A stretch of 64,000 nt of DNA from Corinectria fuckeliana (GCA_019137255.1 WPDH01000162.1:62001-126000); one strand, 5' to 3'. Numbered from the stretch's first letter, positions 1 to 9,746 are shown. Notes: generated by a model not told the origin, from the letters alone. Numbers and translations: made by a program.

Positions 1-437
1 CCCTTTAAGTAGGTAGATATCTACGAAGTACATAATTAACGAAGTAAAGCAAAAAGAAAATGCCACAGCGTGTTAGGTCTGCAACCTCCAACGTGGTGGT
101 AAGGGGTGGTGTGGCTTGGTGTGGCTTTACTACCGGGGGTGGGGCACTGTGCATGCCCGTGGCTGAAGTTTCGATCAGCCTTGACGTAATTATTTCGTAG
201 GAACCCCTGAAAAAATGTGACCCGCCCCTGTAATCAGGCATCCCTTCCGTCCTTTGAGGACAGCTTGAAGGTCTCCATATTCGTACCTACCCAAGGAGCC
301 TTCTATCTCGTTGCGCTTCGTCAAGTCGTCACCAAGATTGAACCTCCAGTCGCTCTCTTGAACGCGGTTCCTCTTGCTCTCCCGCCTGAGGACGTCTCTT
401 CTTTGGCTCATCCCCCGTCCGATGGCGATCCGCCACA
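1..437. other. Upstream region of the EXS-family gene, no gene seen
   Basis: No reading frame here looks like a protein, and the short frames on both strands have biased, non-conserved composition. The stretch probably holds the promoter and 5' leader of the gene starting at 438, plus part of the intergenic space beyond the window edge. Confidence 0.5.
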
Positions 438-1730
438 ATGGACGGTGATCCGGCAGTTGAGCCAGAGCTCGACGCCTTCAGTTTGGCTTTCCCGCTGCCG
501 TACCGCGTTGGCTTCATCGCAACCTTGGGTCAGTGCCGCCAGCGTTTGCGCAATCCCCGCCGATCCCTTTTGGCCGAGACTGACATTGAGGCTGACCCTG
601 TCTCAGCTGTTTGGGGATGGGGCTTTAACCTTCACTACCTCTTCCTTCTTAAGGTCGACGTGCCGTCGCTAATTCGATATCCCGGCCGATCCTCGCCGCA
701 CCACGTCCCGCATCATGGCTCGACATACCGCCTTGCGACGGCCCTGACGGTCCTGTTCTGCGCATCCATCACCCTGTTCTGGCTGTGTACATGGGGGATT
801 GCCTCACGCGTCGTCGCCTTCCAGTGGATGCCGCTGGCCTACCTCGTCGCCCTGGTCGCCATGTTCATCGTCCCGCTCCAGCACCTCCCGGCTGCGGGAA
901 GGCGGCGCTTCTTGGCCACGCTGCGCCGAGTGAGCATTGGCGGAATAGCAGAGGCGCAGGATGGCAAGTTTGGCGACATACTGCTCGCCGATGTCTTGAC
1001 GTCGTATGCCAAGGTCTTTGGCGACTTGTTTGTCACCATATGCATGTTCCTGACCCGCGGCGGCTCGACAGACCGACCGGATCGCAACTGCGGAGGAACT
1101 GTCATCGTGCCCCTAATCATGGCAGTGCCCAGCGTGATCCGGTTCAGACAGTGCATGACGGAGTACTATCGCGTCCGAGGAGCACCGTACAAGGAGTCGA
1201 CGGGCTGGGGTGGCCAGCATCTGGCCAACGCACTCAAGTACTCGACGGCATTCCCCGTCATAGTCACCAGCGCCTGGCAGAGGGCCGCTGAGGATCCGGG
1301 CACCAAGGCTACCCTCAACAAGGCTTGGCTAGTTGCCGTGCTGCTCAATTCGCTTTACTCCTTCTACTGGGACGTGACCAAGGATTGGGACATGACGTTG
1401 TTCTCGTCGAAACAGGAGCGAGAATCAAAGCACCACCCGTTCGGCCTCCGAGACCGGTTAATTTTCCGGCCGGTCAACCTGTACTACGGGGTGATTGTCA
1501 TGGACCTCATGCTCCGGTGTACGTGGTCAATGAAACTCAACCGCCACCTGGACAAGTTCAGCGACTTCGAGGCTGGCATATTCCTCATCGAGTTTCTCGA
1601 GGTGTTTCGACGATGGGTTTGGATCTTTTTCCGAGTCGAAACGGAGTGGGTTAGAAGTTCATCCACAGGGCTAGGGATCGATGATATTCTCCTAGGCAAC
1701 TACCAAGGGAAGGACGACGATGAAGAATAG
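438..1730 (+). CDS. ERD1: EXS-family membrane protein, Erd1-like (Golgi/ER protein retention)
   Basis: Two exons, 438..528 and 607..1730, give a 404-residue protein. The 78-nt intron (529..606, GTCAGT donor, CAG acceptor) is in frame and has no stop, but removing it rejoins the conserved N-terminus so that FIATL runs straight into AVWGWGFNLHYLF. Hallmarks of the EXS domain are visible: YPGRSS near residue 53, several hydrophobic segments (for example LATALTVLFCASITLFWL), GDILLADVLTSYAKVFGDLF, and the YSFYWDVTKDWDM block. Yeast Erd1 (about 360 residues) is a Golgi membrane protein needed to retain ER luminal proteins and linked to phosphate handling in the Golgi. The tail is acidic (KDDDEE). 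Family membership is clear from the motifs. The specific Erd1 role is inferred from size and topology. Confidence 0.85.
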   Translation: MDGDPAVEPELDAFSLAFPLPYRVGFIATLGQCRQRLRNPRRSLLAETDIEADPVSAVWGWGFNLHYLFLLKVDVPSLIRYPGRSSPHHVPHHGSTYRLATALTVLFCASITLFWLCTWGIASRVVAFQWMPLAYLVALVAMFIVPLQHLPAAGRRRFLATLRRVSIGGIAEAQDGKFGDILLADVLTSYAKVFGDLFVTICMFLTRGGSTDRPDRNCGGTVIVPLIMAVPSVIRFRQCMTEYYRVRGAPYKESTGWGGQHLANALKYSTAFPVIVTSAWQRAAEDPGTKATLNKAWLVAVLLNSLYSFYWDVTKDWDMTLFSSKQERESKHHPFGLRDRLIFRPVNLYYGVIVMDLMLRCTWSMKLNRHLDKFSDFEAGIFLIEFLEVFRRWVWIFFRVETEWVRSSSTGLGIDDILLGNYQGKDDDEE

Positions 1731-3340
1731 TGGCGTGGCGTCAACCATCATTCGGCGGGCGGCCAACGGCAACGCAACGGCAATTTGGCGGGCGTCTGGC
1801 TTGTTTCATAGACCGGGACATCTAACAATAGCGGCCATTGTAGTATATGGACGGAGTTTTGGCTTAGTATTGTGGTGCATGAGTGCCTGCTCTGGCGGAC
1901 ATCCAGCATCCGTGTCTAGTTCGCTTGGTGAACTGGTGAAGGAGGCGTCGAGCTTCACTGTCATTGCCGATCAGGTCTCTATTGAGGCTCTGTCCCGGCA
2001 TCCGTTTAAAGATGATTCTCCCTGGGTGACGCCTCAGGCTGTCCCGCTGGTCTGGTAGCTTTTGCCTTCCCGGGCAGCCCCAAGCCGGCAACATGCCGAT
2101 CCGGAAGAGCGCCTACGGCCTGCAAGTCCACAAAGCGTGCAAAACCTGCGAAACCTACAAGCCTACAAGCCTTCAAGCCTTCAAGCCTCAAGCCTCAAGC
2201 CTGCAAAGTCTTGGCCTTCCGGGTCGGGTGATTCGGAACTCCGCCGCCTCAGGCAACAGCTCGACTGACTGGCTGGCCACGTACTAGTATCTGAGACTTA
2301 TGCTTTGGGACCAGCCTGGGCCTCTTTGGGAACTGCTAAGTCCGCCCAACGACCCAGAAAGGTCGAGACGGACTTGCTAGGATTCGTGGGATGGCGTGGT
2401 CCCCCACCAAGGCCAATTGTCCAGATGCCGTCTCCACCACCCATCTTTCGTCGTCGGTGGCCGCAGCGTTTGGGCACGGTCACGATGACTTCAACGTTGA
2501 CGTGGACACGGATGCCGACTCGAAGATCCCGTTGCAAGCTTTCGACCCCCAGGCTAAAGGGTCTCCGGTCAACAATCCGCCGGCCGTCATGGGCAGGAGG
2601 TTCTTGTTCATCAATCAGACAGGTGCCAAGATAGGTGCGAGACCCTACTAAGCTACGGACTCACCCTCTCCAACCCTCTGTGGTGCCCCGCCCTTTTTCT
2701 TGCTGGGAGGCTAACATCGACTGGAATGCTGGCCCTCGAGGAAAGCGTCATCTCGACGTGCCGAGACCGCAAGCCTCCCGCCACTGGCCAGTCCCCAGGT
2801 GACCAGCGGCCTGGGCGAACGCCAAATGGAAGCCCGCTAGAAGCATCGCCACAAACCCAATGTGTTGGCGTCGAACTCACGGCCGTGGGCTCCCTTGCAC
2901 TCATAAGACCCGGGCATCTCTCGCATCCGGACTGTCGGGATTCTCTGACAAATTCCACCTACAATACCTACCTACAATACCTACCTACCTAAGCAAGACA
3001 CCGTCTGGATCATCCATCCACCCGCAAGACTCTGTCTCACTTACACCACCGAGAACCATCACCCACACCAAACGCAGCACGTTTTCTTTGTGGGGGCCAC
3101 GAGGAATCTTCACATTAAGGTTCATCACGAGCACAAAGCACAAAGCACGGTTGCGCTCTCCCGCAGCCTTCAATCAGCTCCGCGTCTATTGTCCGTTGGT
3201 GGCGCACGACTATCCTCTGTTGAAGGGCACGATACGATCCGATCCGGGGACATCTCCGACCTACTACTGCGTTTTTTCCTACTTTTTCTAAATACTCACA
3301 CAATCCGAGAAAACATACCACACCGCCTGCTTCCACAACG
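1731..3340. other. Intergenic stretch, simple repeats, no convincing gene
   Basis: Holds the 3' end region of the EXS gene and the promoter/leader of the gene at 3341. It contains a degenerate CAAGCCT tandem tract near 2157-2207 and an ACCTA-rich stretch near 2958-2993. One 86-codon ATG frame at 2391-2651 exists, but I recognise nothing in it. Confidence 0.5.
2157..2207. repeat. Degenerate CAAGCCT(T) tandem repeat
   Basis: About six to seven imperfect copies of a 7-8 nt unit (CAAGCCTT/CAAGCCTA/CAAGCCT) follow one another directly. The tract is intergenic and looks like simple-sequence expansion. Confidence 0.7.
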
Positions 3341-4621
3341 ATGCGCGGCCACGCTCACTCACTCGACGGCATAGAGGTCTCGTTCCCACCCGAGAACGAG
3401 GGCGCCTACCGTGTCAAGCCTCTGCCCGCGCCTCCCATCCCAGCCAAGAGCTCAAGGAGGTCAGCCCAAAGACTCAGCGTGTTTCCTTCTACCGCAGGCC
3501 CTGGCAACAGCGTCGAAGACCTGCCGCCCATGATCCAGCTCCCGCCGAGGCCGGCCTCCAGCTTGCCGGCTTCCCCTCGCGTCGACCACCGCTCGTCCAC
3601 GAAGGCGCAGCAGCTCACCGCGCAGAACGTGGCCATCTGCTTCGACTGGAGCCCGACGCGGGGCTTCTCCCCGGTGGCGTCGCCGGTCCTGATCCGGGAC
3701 GACTCGTCCAGCAACTACAGCCAGTCGTCGCACGAGCTCGTGCTCGAGGAGGACTTCGCCGAGACGTCAAGCGGCTCCGGAGGCGGCTGCATGCCGCAGC
3801 TGCTCGAGGACGACTTGGACGAGACGAACAGCAACCACAGCTCCTTGGGCCCCAGGTCGCCGCTGCCGCCCGTGCGAAGCTCCACGTCCAAGACGAGGGC
3901 GTCTGGTCTCTACAGCCGCTGCCCGAACATCTTGAAGCCTGCCGCCGATCTGGATGTGGACGACGACCAGTTCGACGTCGACGCGGATGGCTCTTGGCGG
4001 ATGAGCCAGCCGTACAGCCACTTCAGCGACACGGGGGCGGCCGACGAGTACCACCAGTTCGCCAGCAACCTGGCCATCCTGGACAAGCAGCAACGGCGCC
4101 GCAACCCTTCCCCGGGATTGGCACGGAGCCGGTCGCTGACCAGCCGCCTCAGCGGCTCCGCCAAGTCTTTCTTCTCCCGGCGCCGCGAGCCGCCGCGGTC
4201 CTTCAGCTCTGCCCACGGGTCCTTTGCGAGCGGCGACCGGCCCGATCCGAGCACCCTCACCTCCGGCTCGAGCGTCCTCCCTCCGGACGCGGCCGTGACG
4301 TCGCCGCCCCGCAGCGTCTTCGAGTCCGACGACGAGGACTCGGAGCCTGACGAGGGCCCAATGAGGGAGGTGATCCGCGACTTCTTCTCCCGCCGGCACG
4401 ACGAGAGGGGCGCGGCCGAGTCCACCATCCCGCGCAGCGTGCCTCACCGCCACAGCCACAGCTACCAGTATCACGCGATGGAGCTGTCCAACGAGGCTGC
4501 CGCGGCCAAGGTCAAGGAGCTCATCAGCCACGCCAAGGACGGCGCCAAGATGCTGCACATGTCCAAGACGGAGCGGCGGAGGCATCAGCTCAGGACGCAG
4601 ATCAGGATCATCCCGGAGTAG
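3341..4621 (+). CDS. Serine-rich unknown protein
   Basis: A single intronless frame of 426 codons opening with ATG at 3341. I do not recognise a named domain. The protein is rich in Ser, Pro, Arg and Asp and is probably largely disordered: a proline-rich N-terminus (LPAPPIPAKSSRRS), acidic serine clusters around residues 125-170, an arginine/serine block near 245-290 (RSRSLTSRLSGSAKSFFSRR), and an acidic patch (ESDDEDSEPDEGP) near 330. The last 50 residues differ: an alanine-lysine helix (NEAAAAKVKELISHAKDG) leads into a basic tail (KTERRRHQLRTQIRIIPE), the part most likely to be conserved. GC-rich third positions and the length support real coding. Function is unknown; a phospho-regulated scaffold or cytoskeletal adaptor is only a guess. 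Confidence 0.75.
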   Translation: MRGHAHSLDGIEVSFPPENEGAYRVKPLPAPPIPAKSSRRSAQRLSVFPSTAGPGNSVEDLPPMIQLPPRPASSLPASPRVDHRSSTKAQQLTAQNVAICFDWSPTRGFSPVASPVLIRDDSSSNYSQSSHELVLEEDFAETSSGSGGGCMPQLLEDDLDETNSNHSSLGPRSPLPPVRSSTSKTRASGLYSRCPNILKPAADLDVDDDQFDVDADGSWRMSQPYSHFSDTGAADEYHQFASNLAILDKQQRRRNPSPGLARSRSLTSRLSGSAKSFFSRRREPPRSFSSAHGSFASGDRPDPSTLTSGSSVLPPDAAVTSPPRSVFESDDEDSEPDEGPMREVIRDFFSRRHDERGAAESTIPRSVPHRHSHSYQYHAMELSNEAAAAKVKELISHAKDGAKMLHMSKTERRRHQLRTQIRIIPE

Positions 4622-4996
4622 GGAGCGAGGGAGCTGCGAGGAGACGTGATGGGTGTAATTGGAGCGGCGGCGAGCAATATCTTTTTTTTCTCTTCCTCTT
4701 TTTATATGGGAGCGCCGGGAGTCTGGTCAGTGTATTGCCAGGACGGCGCGTTTAATTTACAGAGATTCCCCCTTCTACCTGCGCACATGGAGCTTTTGTT
4801 GACTTGGTTGATCTCAAGAGTGTGTAAGTGGTTGTGTGCCAGTTGTATCTCGATACGTCCATGGTTCAGGGCATGTAGTAAAATGTCATTGAGTCAAATC
4901 AAGTATACCTCTAGAGTAGAAACCCCTATGCCTACCTAGGTAACTACACAGCTGCAAAACTATTCCACGCGTCGTTCTACTTCATCAACCAGAACA
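4622..4996. other. 3' flank of the serine-rich gene, no gene seen
   Basis: AT-richer DNA with T-runs soon after the stop at 4621, probably the 3' UTR and terminator region. It also contains a CCTACCTAGGTA motif near 4931-4942. No protein-like frame was found. Confidence 0.5.
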
Positions 4997-5169
4997 ATGG
5001 AGCCGGCCGACGAAACAGAGCACTTCGAAGCCCTCAAGCCACTCCTCGATATAGTAAACTTTCGCTTGGCTTCTCGCTTTCGATGCCCAAGCACATTGCG
5101 CTGGCCAACTCGGAAGCCAAGGGCCTCCCGCCAATCAACGTCCGTCCTCTATCAGGGCAGCACTTTTAG
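4997..5169 (+). pseudogene. Relic of the N-terminus of a class I (family 3) O-methyltransferase
   Basis: An ATG at 4997 opens a plausible N-terminus (MEPADETEHFEALKPLLDI). About 30 nt later the similarity continues in another frame from about 5083: KHIALANSEAKGLPPINV followed by RPLSGQHF, then TAG at 5167-5169. The ANSEAKGLPPINV...GQ block is the characteristic region just before the SAM-binding core of small SAM-dependent O-methyltransferases. Nothing after the stop resembles the expected GxLGGYS glycine-rich motif in any frame, and no splice pair rescues it. I read this as a decayed gene fragment with at least one frameshift and loss of the catalytic core. Recognition rests on memory of the family, so confidence is moderate. 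Confidence 0.45.
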
Positions 5170-5532
5170 TCTCATAGTCTCAACTCGGTCGTCCTGCTTT
5201 CGCATTTGTGTATCCAGCCTGTGGATAATTAATCCATTCCATAGGGCCTTGTGGTAATTCACGATGACATGCTATACATACTTGCCTAGTAAATTAATCC
5301 ATCTCATACTATGAAAATGAAAATGAAAAAAGAGGGAAACGCCGCGTCCGGCTAGACCAAGTTGGATTTCCCAATCCGGTTCAAACTCCCCGCCGAAGAC
5401 CCCCCCCCCCCCGCGCCCCCCCGCAGATGGAAGCGCCGGGGGCCCGGTGCCGGCATCACCGACGCTGGCGCCCAAGTTCGGGAAACCTCGTTCCGGCATC
5501 ATCTCCATGTGCGAAAGCCGTACTCGTGGCGA
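5170..5532. other. Flank of the Nudix gene, contains a poly-C run
   Basis: Between the O-methyltransferase relic and the Nudix gene. It includes a run of about 13 C residues at 5400-5412 followed by another C-rich patch. An in-frame upstream ATG for the Nudix gene lies at 5533. No separate gene was seen. Confidence 0.4.
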
Positions 5533-5562
5533 ATGCGAAGGGCGCGTTTCTTGGCAGACACT

Positions 5563-6988
5563 ATGACACAGGCATCGCCAGCAGCACCCGCAACAGCAAC
5601 GGCACCAGCACCAGCGAGGAAACCAGTATCGTCGGCGTCATCACCTTCGCCATCCGTCACTGAGACGGAGTGTCAGGGAACTAACAGCGCGCCGCTAGCT
5701 GACGCTGACGCTGACGCCGAGACCGAAAACGGCATCGCCATCAGTGACGCCGACGTCGCCGTCATCCAGAACGGCATCCGCGAGGCTGCATCAGGGGAGC
5801 ACGTCAACCTCGGAGAGTCTTCGCTATACTACGATGCGTTGACCATGTCGCCCTTGAACCCATTTTCGGCGGTCAGTCAAGTCTACTTAGTTCCTTTGCA
5901 GCCTACCAGCCCACCAGCATACCACCCCTTTGATCCCGTGTACCTCTCTCTATCCGCGAGTCCGGGACTCCCAAGTCTCAAACGCAGAATGCTTACCTTG
6001 CTCTCGAACCCCCGGTAGGCCGCCATTGCCCGCTTCCGTACCTACAAGCCACCTGCATTCCCGCTCTGGGACCGTCTGCCGGCCCGCAAGCGCGCCGCCG
6101 TCCTGATCTTACTGTATGCGGACCGTCGGGGCGACCTCCGTGTAGTCATCACCATGCGGGCCGCCAGCTTGAGGAGCTTCTCCGGCCATGCGGCGTTGCC
6201 TGGCGGCAAGGCGGACGATACCGAGGAAACAGTCTGTAAGTCGTCCACCCTTATGGGCCCCTCCCTCTTCTATCCTGTAGAATTCGTTCTGCTCTGGGGA
6301 CTAACTATGCGCAGACCAAATAGCTCGCCGCGAGGCCTGGGAGGAAATCGGCCTTCCCATGGACGACGGCAAGATCCCGAAGCCATTCCGCATCGAGCAC
6401 CTCTGCTCCCTGCCCCCGTCCCTGGCCCGGACGCACCTCGTCGTGCAGCCCTGCGTCGCGTTCCTGCACGCCGACGAGCGCTCGCCCGGGTCCGTCGCCC
6501 CCGCGGTGGTCGAGGATGTCATGATCCCCAAGCTCGACGCCCGCGAAGTCGCCGCCCTCTTCAGCGCGCCCCTGTACAACTTCCTCAAGCTGGCGGACCT
6601 GCCTCCCGCGCCGGGCGAGACGCTGCCCGAAGGCCACTGGTACGACGGCGAGTGGCTGACGTTCAAGGACCACCCGTGGCGCGTGCACAACTTCCACGTG
6701 CCCGTCAACAACCAGACCGTGTCGAAGCCGCGGCGCCACAGCAGCAGCCCTCAGGGGGACCTGGCCGAGAAGCTCGCCGAGGAAGAGGTGCGTGACGGCC
6801 GGTTCAAGGTATGGGGCATGACGGCGCGGGTGCTGGTGGATGCGGCGCGGATTGCCTATGACGAGGAGCCTGAGATGGAGCACAATGACAGCTTCGGGGA
6901 TGTGGAAATCATCATGACGGCCGATGGAGAGGGCCACCTGACTGATCAAGGTCAGGAGAAGGAGAACGGTGACGCGTCCAAGATGTAG
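5563..6988 (+). CDS. PCD1: Nudix hydrolase, probable peroxisomal coenzyme A diphosphatase
   Basis: Three exons, 5563..5871, 6019..6235 and 6315..6988, give 399 residues. The second intron splits the Nudix box, whose two halves are PGGKADDTEETV and YQIARREAWEEIGLP; this matches the yeast Pcd1/NUDT7 type GGKAD...RREAxEEIGLP. Upstream, FRTYKPPAFPLWDRLPARK is the usual lead-in of CoA pyrophosphatases. These enzymes cleave CoA and oxidised CoA to 3',5'-ADP and (phospho)pantetheine. The protein ends in SKM, a permitted PTS1 variant, so peroxisomal import is likely. The N-terminal 90 residues are low-complexity Ala/Pro/Thr. The ATG at 5563 has a purine at -3; the in-frame ATG at 5533 is an alternative that would add an arginine-containing leader. 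Family assignment is firm; location is inferred. Confidence 0.88.
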
Positions 6989-7221
6989 AGGATTTAGATG
7001 GCGTAATCATAGAGATTCGAGTTAGGGCGTTGAGAGGCCTATATCTACAAAACCAAAGCATTCAGCATACCATCTCGTCGTGTGTTTCTTCTCTTCAGCT
7101 AACCCTAGCAAACAAACCGTTGTTGGGGATGGCAAGGCTTTCCGGTTTGATGCAGTCGTAAATTCCAGTCCTCGTATTATCCCACCCATCTACGCCCGTT
7201 TACCTACGGTATCTTGCTCGA

Positions 7222-8062
7222 TTAGTGGCAAGCATTGTCCTTGGTGGCCGACGTTTGCTTTCCGAAAGCAACATAACCGATAAAGGCGCCCAGCGTCACA
7301 GCAAGCATAACCCATCCGTTATATGTCATAAAGATGAGCCTAAAGGCGTTAGAATGCCAGTGCTTCGGGAAGGAAATGGAGAAGACGCAAGTACTTACAT
7401 CAGCATGAAAGCATAAAAGTTCTGCAGGGCGTAAAGAACGGCCTTGATGATATGGGTGCGCTGATCTACCTGCTCTTGGCTCTGCCCTGAAAGGATAGGA
7501 GTCGTCTCAGTAATGGTACCAACACCTCACGCGAAGACTTAGCATTCGCACGTCCCAAATGCATCGAGGGGAGAAGGAGAGTAACAGAATACAAGCAGCT
7601 TCTTCCTCTATATTTCGGCCCTTTCGAAGAAAGGAAGCGGTATGTAGTCTTGGGTGGTAGGGAATGTAGAAGTAAGGAGGAATTCTAGCTTACTCGGTAG
7701 GGACTGGACGTGCTTGGCGAGGACGTCTTCGTATCGGCGCGAGAGGGCACGGAGGGCTTCGTAGCCGACGGCGAGGAGGACGACGGCGAGGAGGGAGAAG
7801 AGAAGAGAGGTGGTGGACCGGACGTGCCATTGGCGGAAGACGATACAGAGGTTATTCGTGTCCCAGGTGAAGAGCATCTACGGGAGAGAGAACGGCGTGG
7901 TCAGCTGGTGATAGCCTCACAAGGAGGGGAATTGGATAAAAGTGGGCAGAGAGAAGAAGGTCTTCTACTCACGTTCATGCTGCACATGTCTTCCATGCCA
8001 TGGTCGCCGTGGCCCATATCGCCATGACCCATTCCACCGTGGTCCATGCCGCTGTGGTCCAT
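7222..8062 (-). CDS. Ctr-family copper transporter
   Basis: Four exons on the minus strand, 7973..8062, 7694..7877, 7399..7486 and 7222..7339, give 159 residues. The N-terminus is the classic Met/His copper-binding segment (MDHSGMDHGGMGHGDMGHG, then MEDMCSMNM). Next comes LFTWDTNNLCIVFRQWHV, a first membrane helix (SLLFSLLAVVLLAVGYEALR), a short loop, a second helix containing the MxxxM copper pathway motif (MLIFM) and a third with GAFIG, the GxxxG helix-packing motif. Ctr proteins form trimers that import Cu(I) at the plasma membrane or release it from the vacuole. The 207-nt second intron (7487..7693) is the longest in the window; joining across it gives the conserved loop leading into HIIKAVLYALQNFYAFML. 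Which membrane it serves cannot be told from sequence. Confidence 0.88.
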
Positions 8063-9009
8063 TGCTTTGAAGTCGGAGAGCGAGGAGCGAGGAGCGAGCT
8101 AGGGAGCCAGGTCTGAGGTCCGAGATGCGGAGGAGAGGTAGTCTAGGCGAAGGGAGTGTCAACCGATTTTTGGCGATATGACGCAAGGGTCGATGATTTA
8201 TTTGGATGGGCAACAACTGGAGATGGAGCTGTTGATGAGGGCGTCGTTGCTCTCAGAGCTGGTTGAAACACGCTCAAACGTGCTCAGGTTGGAACGTCAA
8301 GAGTTGAGTTGCAGGTGGTGGGAAGCACGACAATGCCGGGCTACGTAGTACGTAGGTACGTAGGTACTTAGTACTAGTAGTACTAGTGCTGGGGGGTCTG
8401 GATGCATGGGTTCCGCCGGATATCCACCTGAGCTTACTAGGTACTATGTCGAGGTACCACACGGGCCCTCGACTCGTACTGCGAGAACAGAGGTGCCTAC
8501 TAATAGCCGCTCAGTAGCCGCAGCTTCCGGGGCCTAGAACTCCAGTGATGGTTGGGCTCTCCGGGGCCCCCCAGTGTACCTAGGTACGCTCATAGCCGTC
8601 TTCACTGGAGCAGCCAGCTGACGGCGAAGCGATTGAGGAGAGGGTGGTGAGGGGAACCTATCCATTGGATCAAAACTGGAACTCGGGGCATGATAGTGAC
8701 GCGGGAAGTTCCCAAGGGCTTAGAATCTCTCTGACCTGGGTAGAAATTCCATAGTAATCAACAAGTAATCAGCAAGTAATCAACCACGGCAGGATAGTTA
8801 TTAATCCTCCGCGAACTACCCGAGTCTCTCTCTCGCATGATAAAAACCGCCCATCGCAGCTCAGTCGCCCACGAGAATCAATTACCAACTACCAGCTACC
8901 TACCTCAGTCGCAACTTGCTCTGGCCTTGGTCGTTGTCAACTACCTACCTACCTAGGTACTCATCTCCCTACTACCTACAGTCTATCCATACATACTTAC
9001 TCAGCGAAG
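8063..9009. promoter_or_regulatory. Divergent intergenic region between copper transporter and BNA1
   Basis: A 947-bp stretch with the copper transporter reading left and 3-hydroxyanthranilate dioxygenase reading right, so both promoters lie here. It holds a palindrome-rich tract (about 8341-8388, TACGTA/GTAC/ACTAGT steps), CCTAGGTAC at about 8578-8586, and an ACCTACCTAC series at about 8896-8960. I could not assign a known copper-response element. Confidence 0.5.
8341..8388. repeat. Palindrome-rich TACGTA / ACTAGT tract
   Basis: A cluster of short self-complementary words: CTACGTAG, two TACGTAGG-type steps, GTACTTAGTAC and GTACTAGTAGTACTAG. It lies about 300 bp upstream of the copper transporter start. 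It could be a multi-site binding region or a simple quasi-palindromic expansion. Confidence 0.6.
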
Positions 9010-9746
9010 ATGATGCTTGCACCACCCGTGAACTTGCCCAAGTGGTGAGTCAACACCGTCCAATACCAACTCTGACTGGCTGACTGACTGGCTTGACTTC
9101 GTTCCCTCATGAAAAGGCTCGAGGAGAACTCGCATCTTCTCCAGCCGCCCGTCAACAACTACTGCGTTTACAATGAAGACTTTACCGTCATGGTAAAAAC
9201 CCCCCTCCCCTCCCCCTCCACTGAGCTGATTGGTTGATTCATCATCATTACTATCAATCATCGTAAACAAGGAAACTCAAGTCGCTCACCCACTCCCGTC
9301 TCTCCCTCTAGATCGTCGGCGGACCCAACGCTAGGACCGACTACCACCTCAACGAAACCTCGGAGTGGTTCTATCAGTACAAGGGCGCCATGATGCTCAA
9401 GGTCGTCGACGGCGGCCAGTTCCGCGACATCGTCATCCGCGAGGGCGACATGTTCCTGCTCCCCGGCAACACGCCCCACAACCCCGTCCGCTTCGCCGAC
9501 ACCGTCGGCGTCGTCCTCGAGCAGCGCCGCCCCGCCGAGTCGCTCGACCGCATGAGGTGGTACTGCGCCGAGTGCAAGGAGATCGTCCACGAGGCCGCCT
9601 TCCACTGCGTCGACCTGGGCACTCAGATCAAGGCCGCCGTCGAGGACTTCAAGGCTGACACCGAGAAGAGGACCTGCGGCAAGTGCGGCGCTCTGGCGGA
9701 CTGGGCGCCGAGGTCCGGGTCTATCAAGGATCCCAATCTGGAGTAA
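9010..9746 (+). CDS. BNA1: 3-hydroxyanthranilate 3,4-dioxygenase
   Basis: Three exons, 9010..9044, 9117..9192 and 9312..9746, give 181 residues, the normal fungal length. This cupin enzyme opens the ring of 3-hydroxyanthranilate in the kynurenine route from tryptophan to quinolinate and NAD. Iron ligands are visible as His49, Glu55 (DYHLNETSEWFYQ) and His93 (PGNTPHNP). Arg45 in the NARTDYH motif is the expected substrate-carboxylate contact. The C-terminus keeps the rubredoxin-like second metal site with two CxxC pairs (WYCAECKE and RTCGKCGA), present in fungal and bacterial enzymes and lost in animals. It is convergent with the FAH-domain gene; the gap of 222 bp holds both 3' ends. The enzyme is expected in the cytosol. 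Confidence 0.95.

Noticed and set aside
2391..2651. 86-codon ATG frame (MAWSPTKANCPDAVS...)
   Set aside because: It opens with ATG and looks mildly protein-like, but I recognise no domain, it has no supporting splice context, and overlapping frames are equally open.
3767..4585. 272-codon antisense frame over the serine-rich gene
   Set aside because: A shadow caused by high GC; the plus strand has the ATG context and the non-random protein features.
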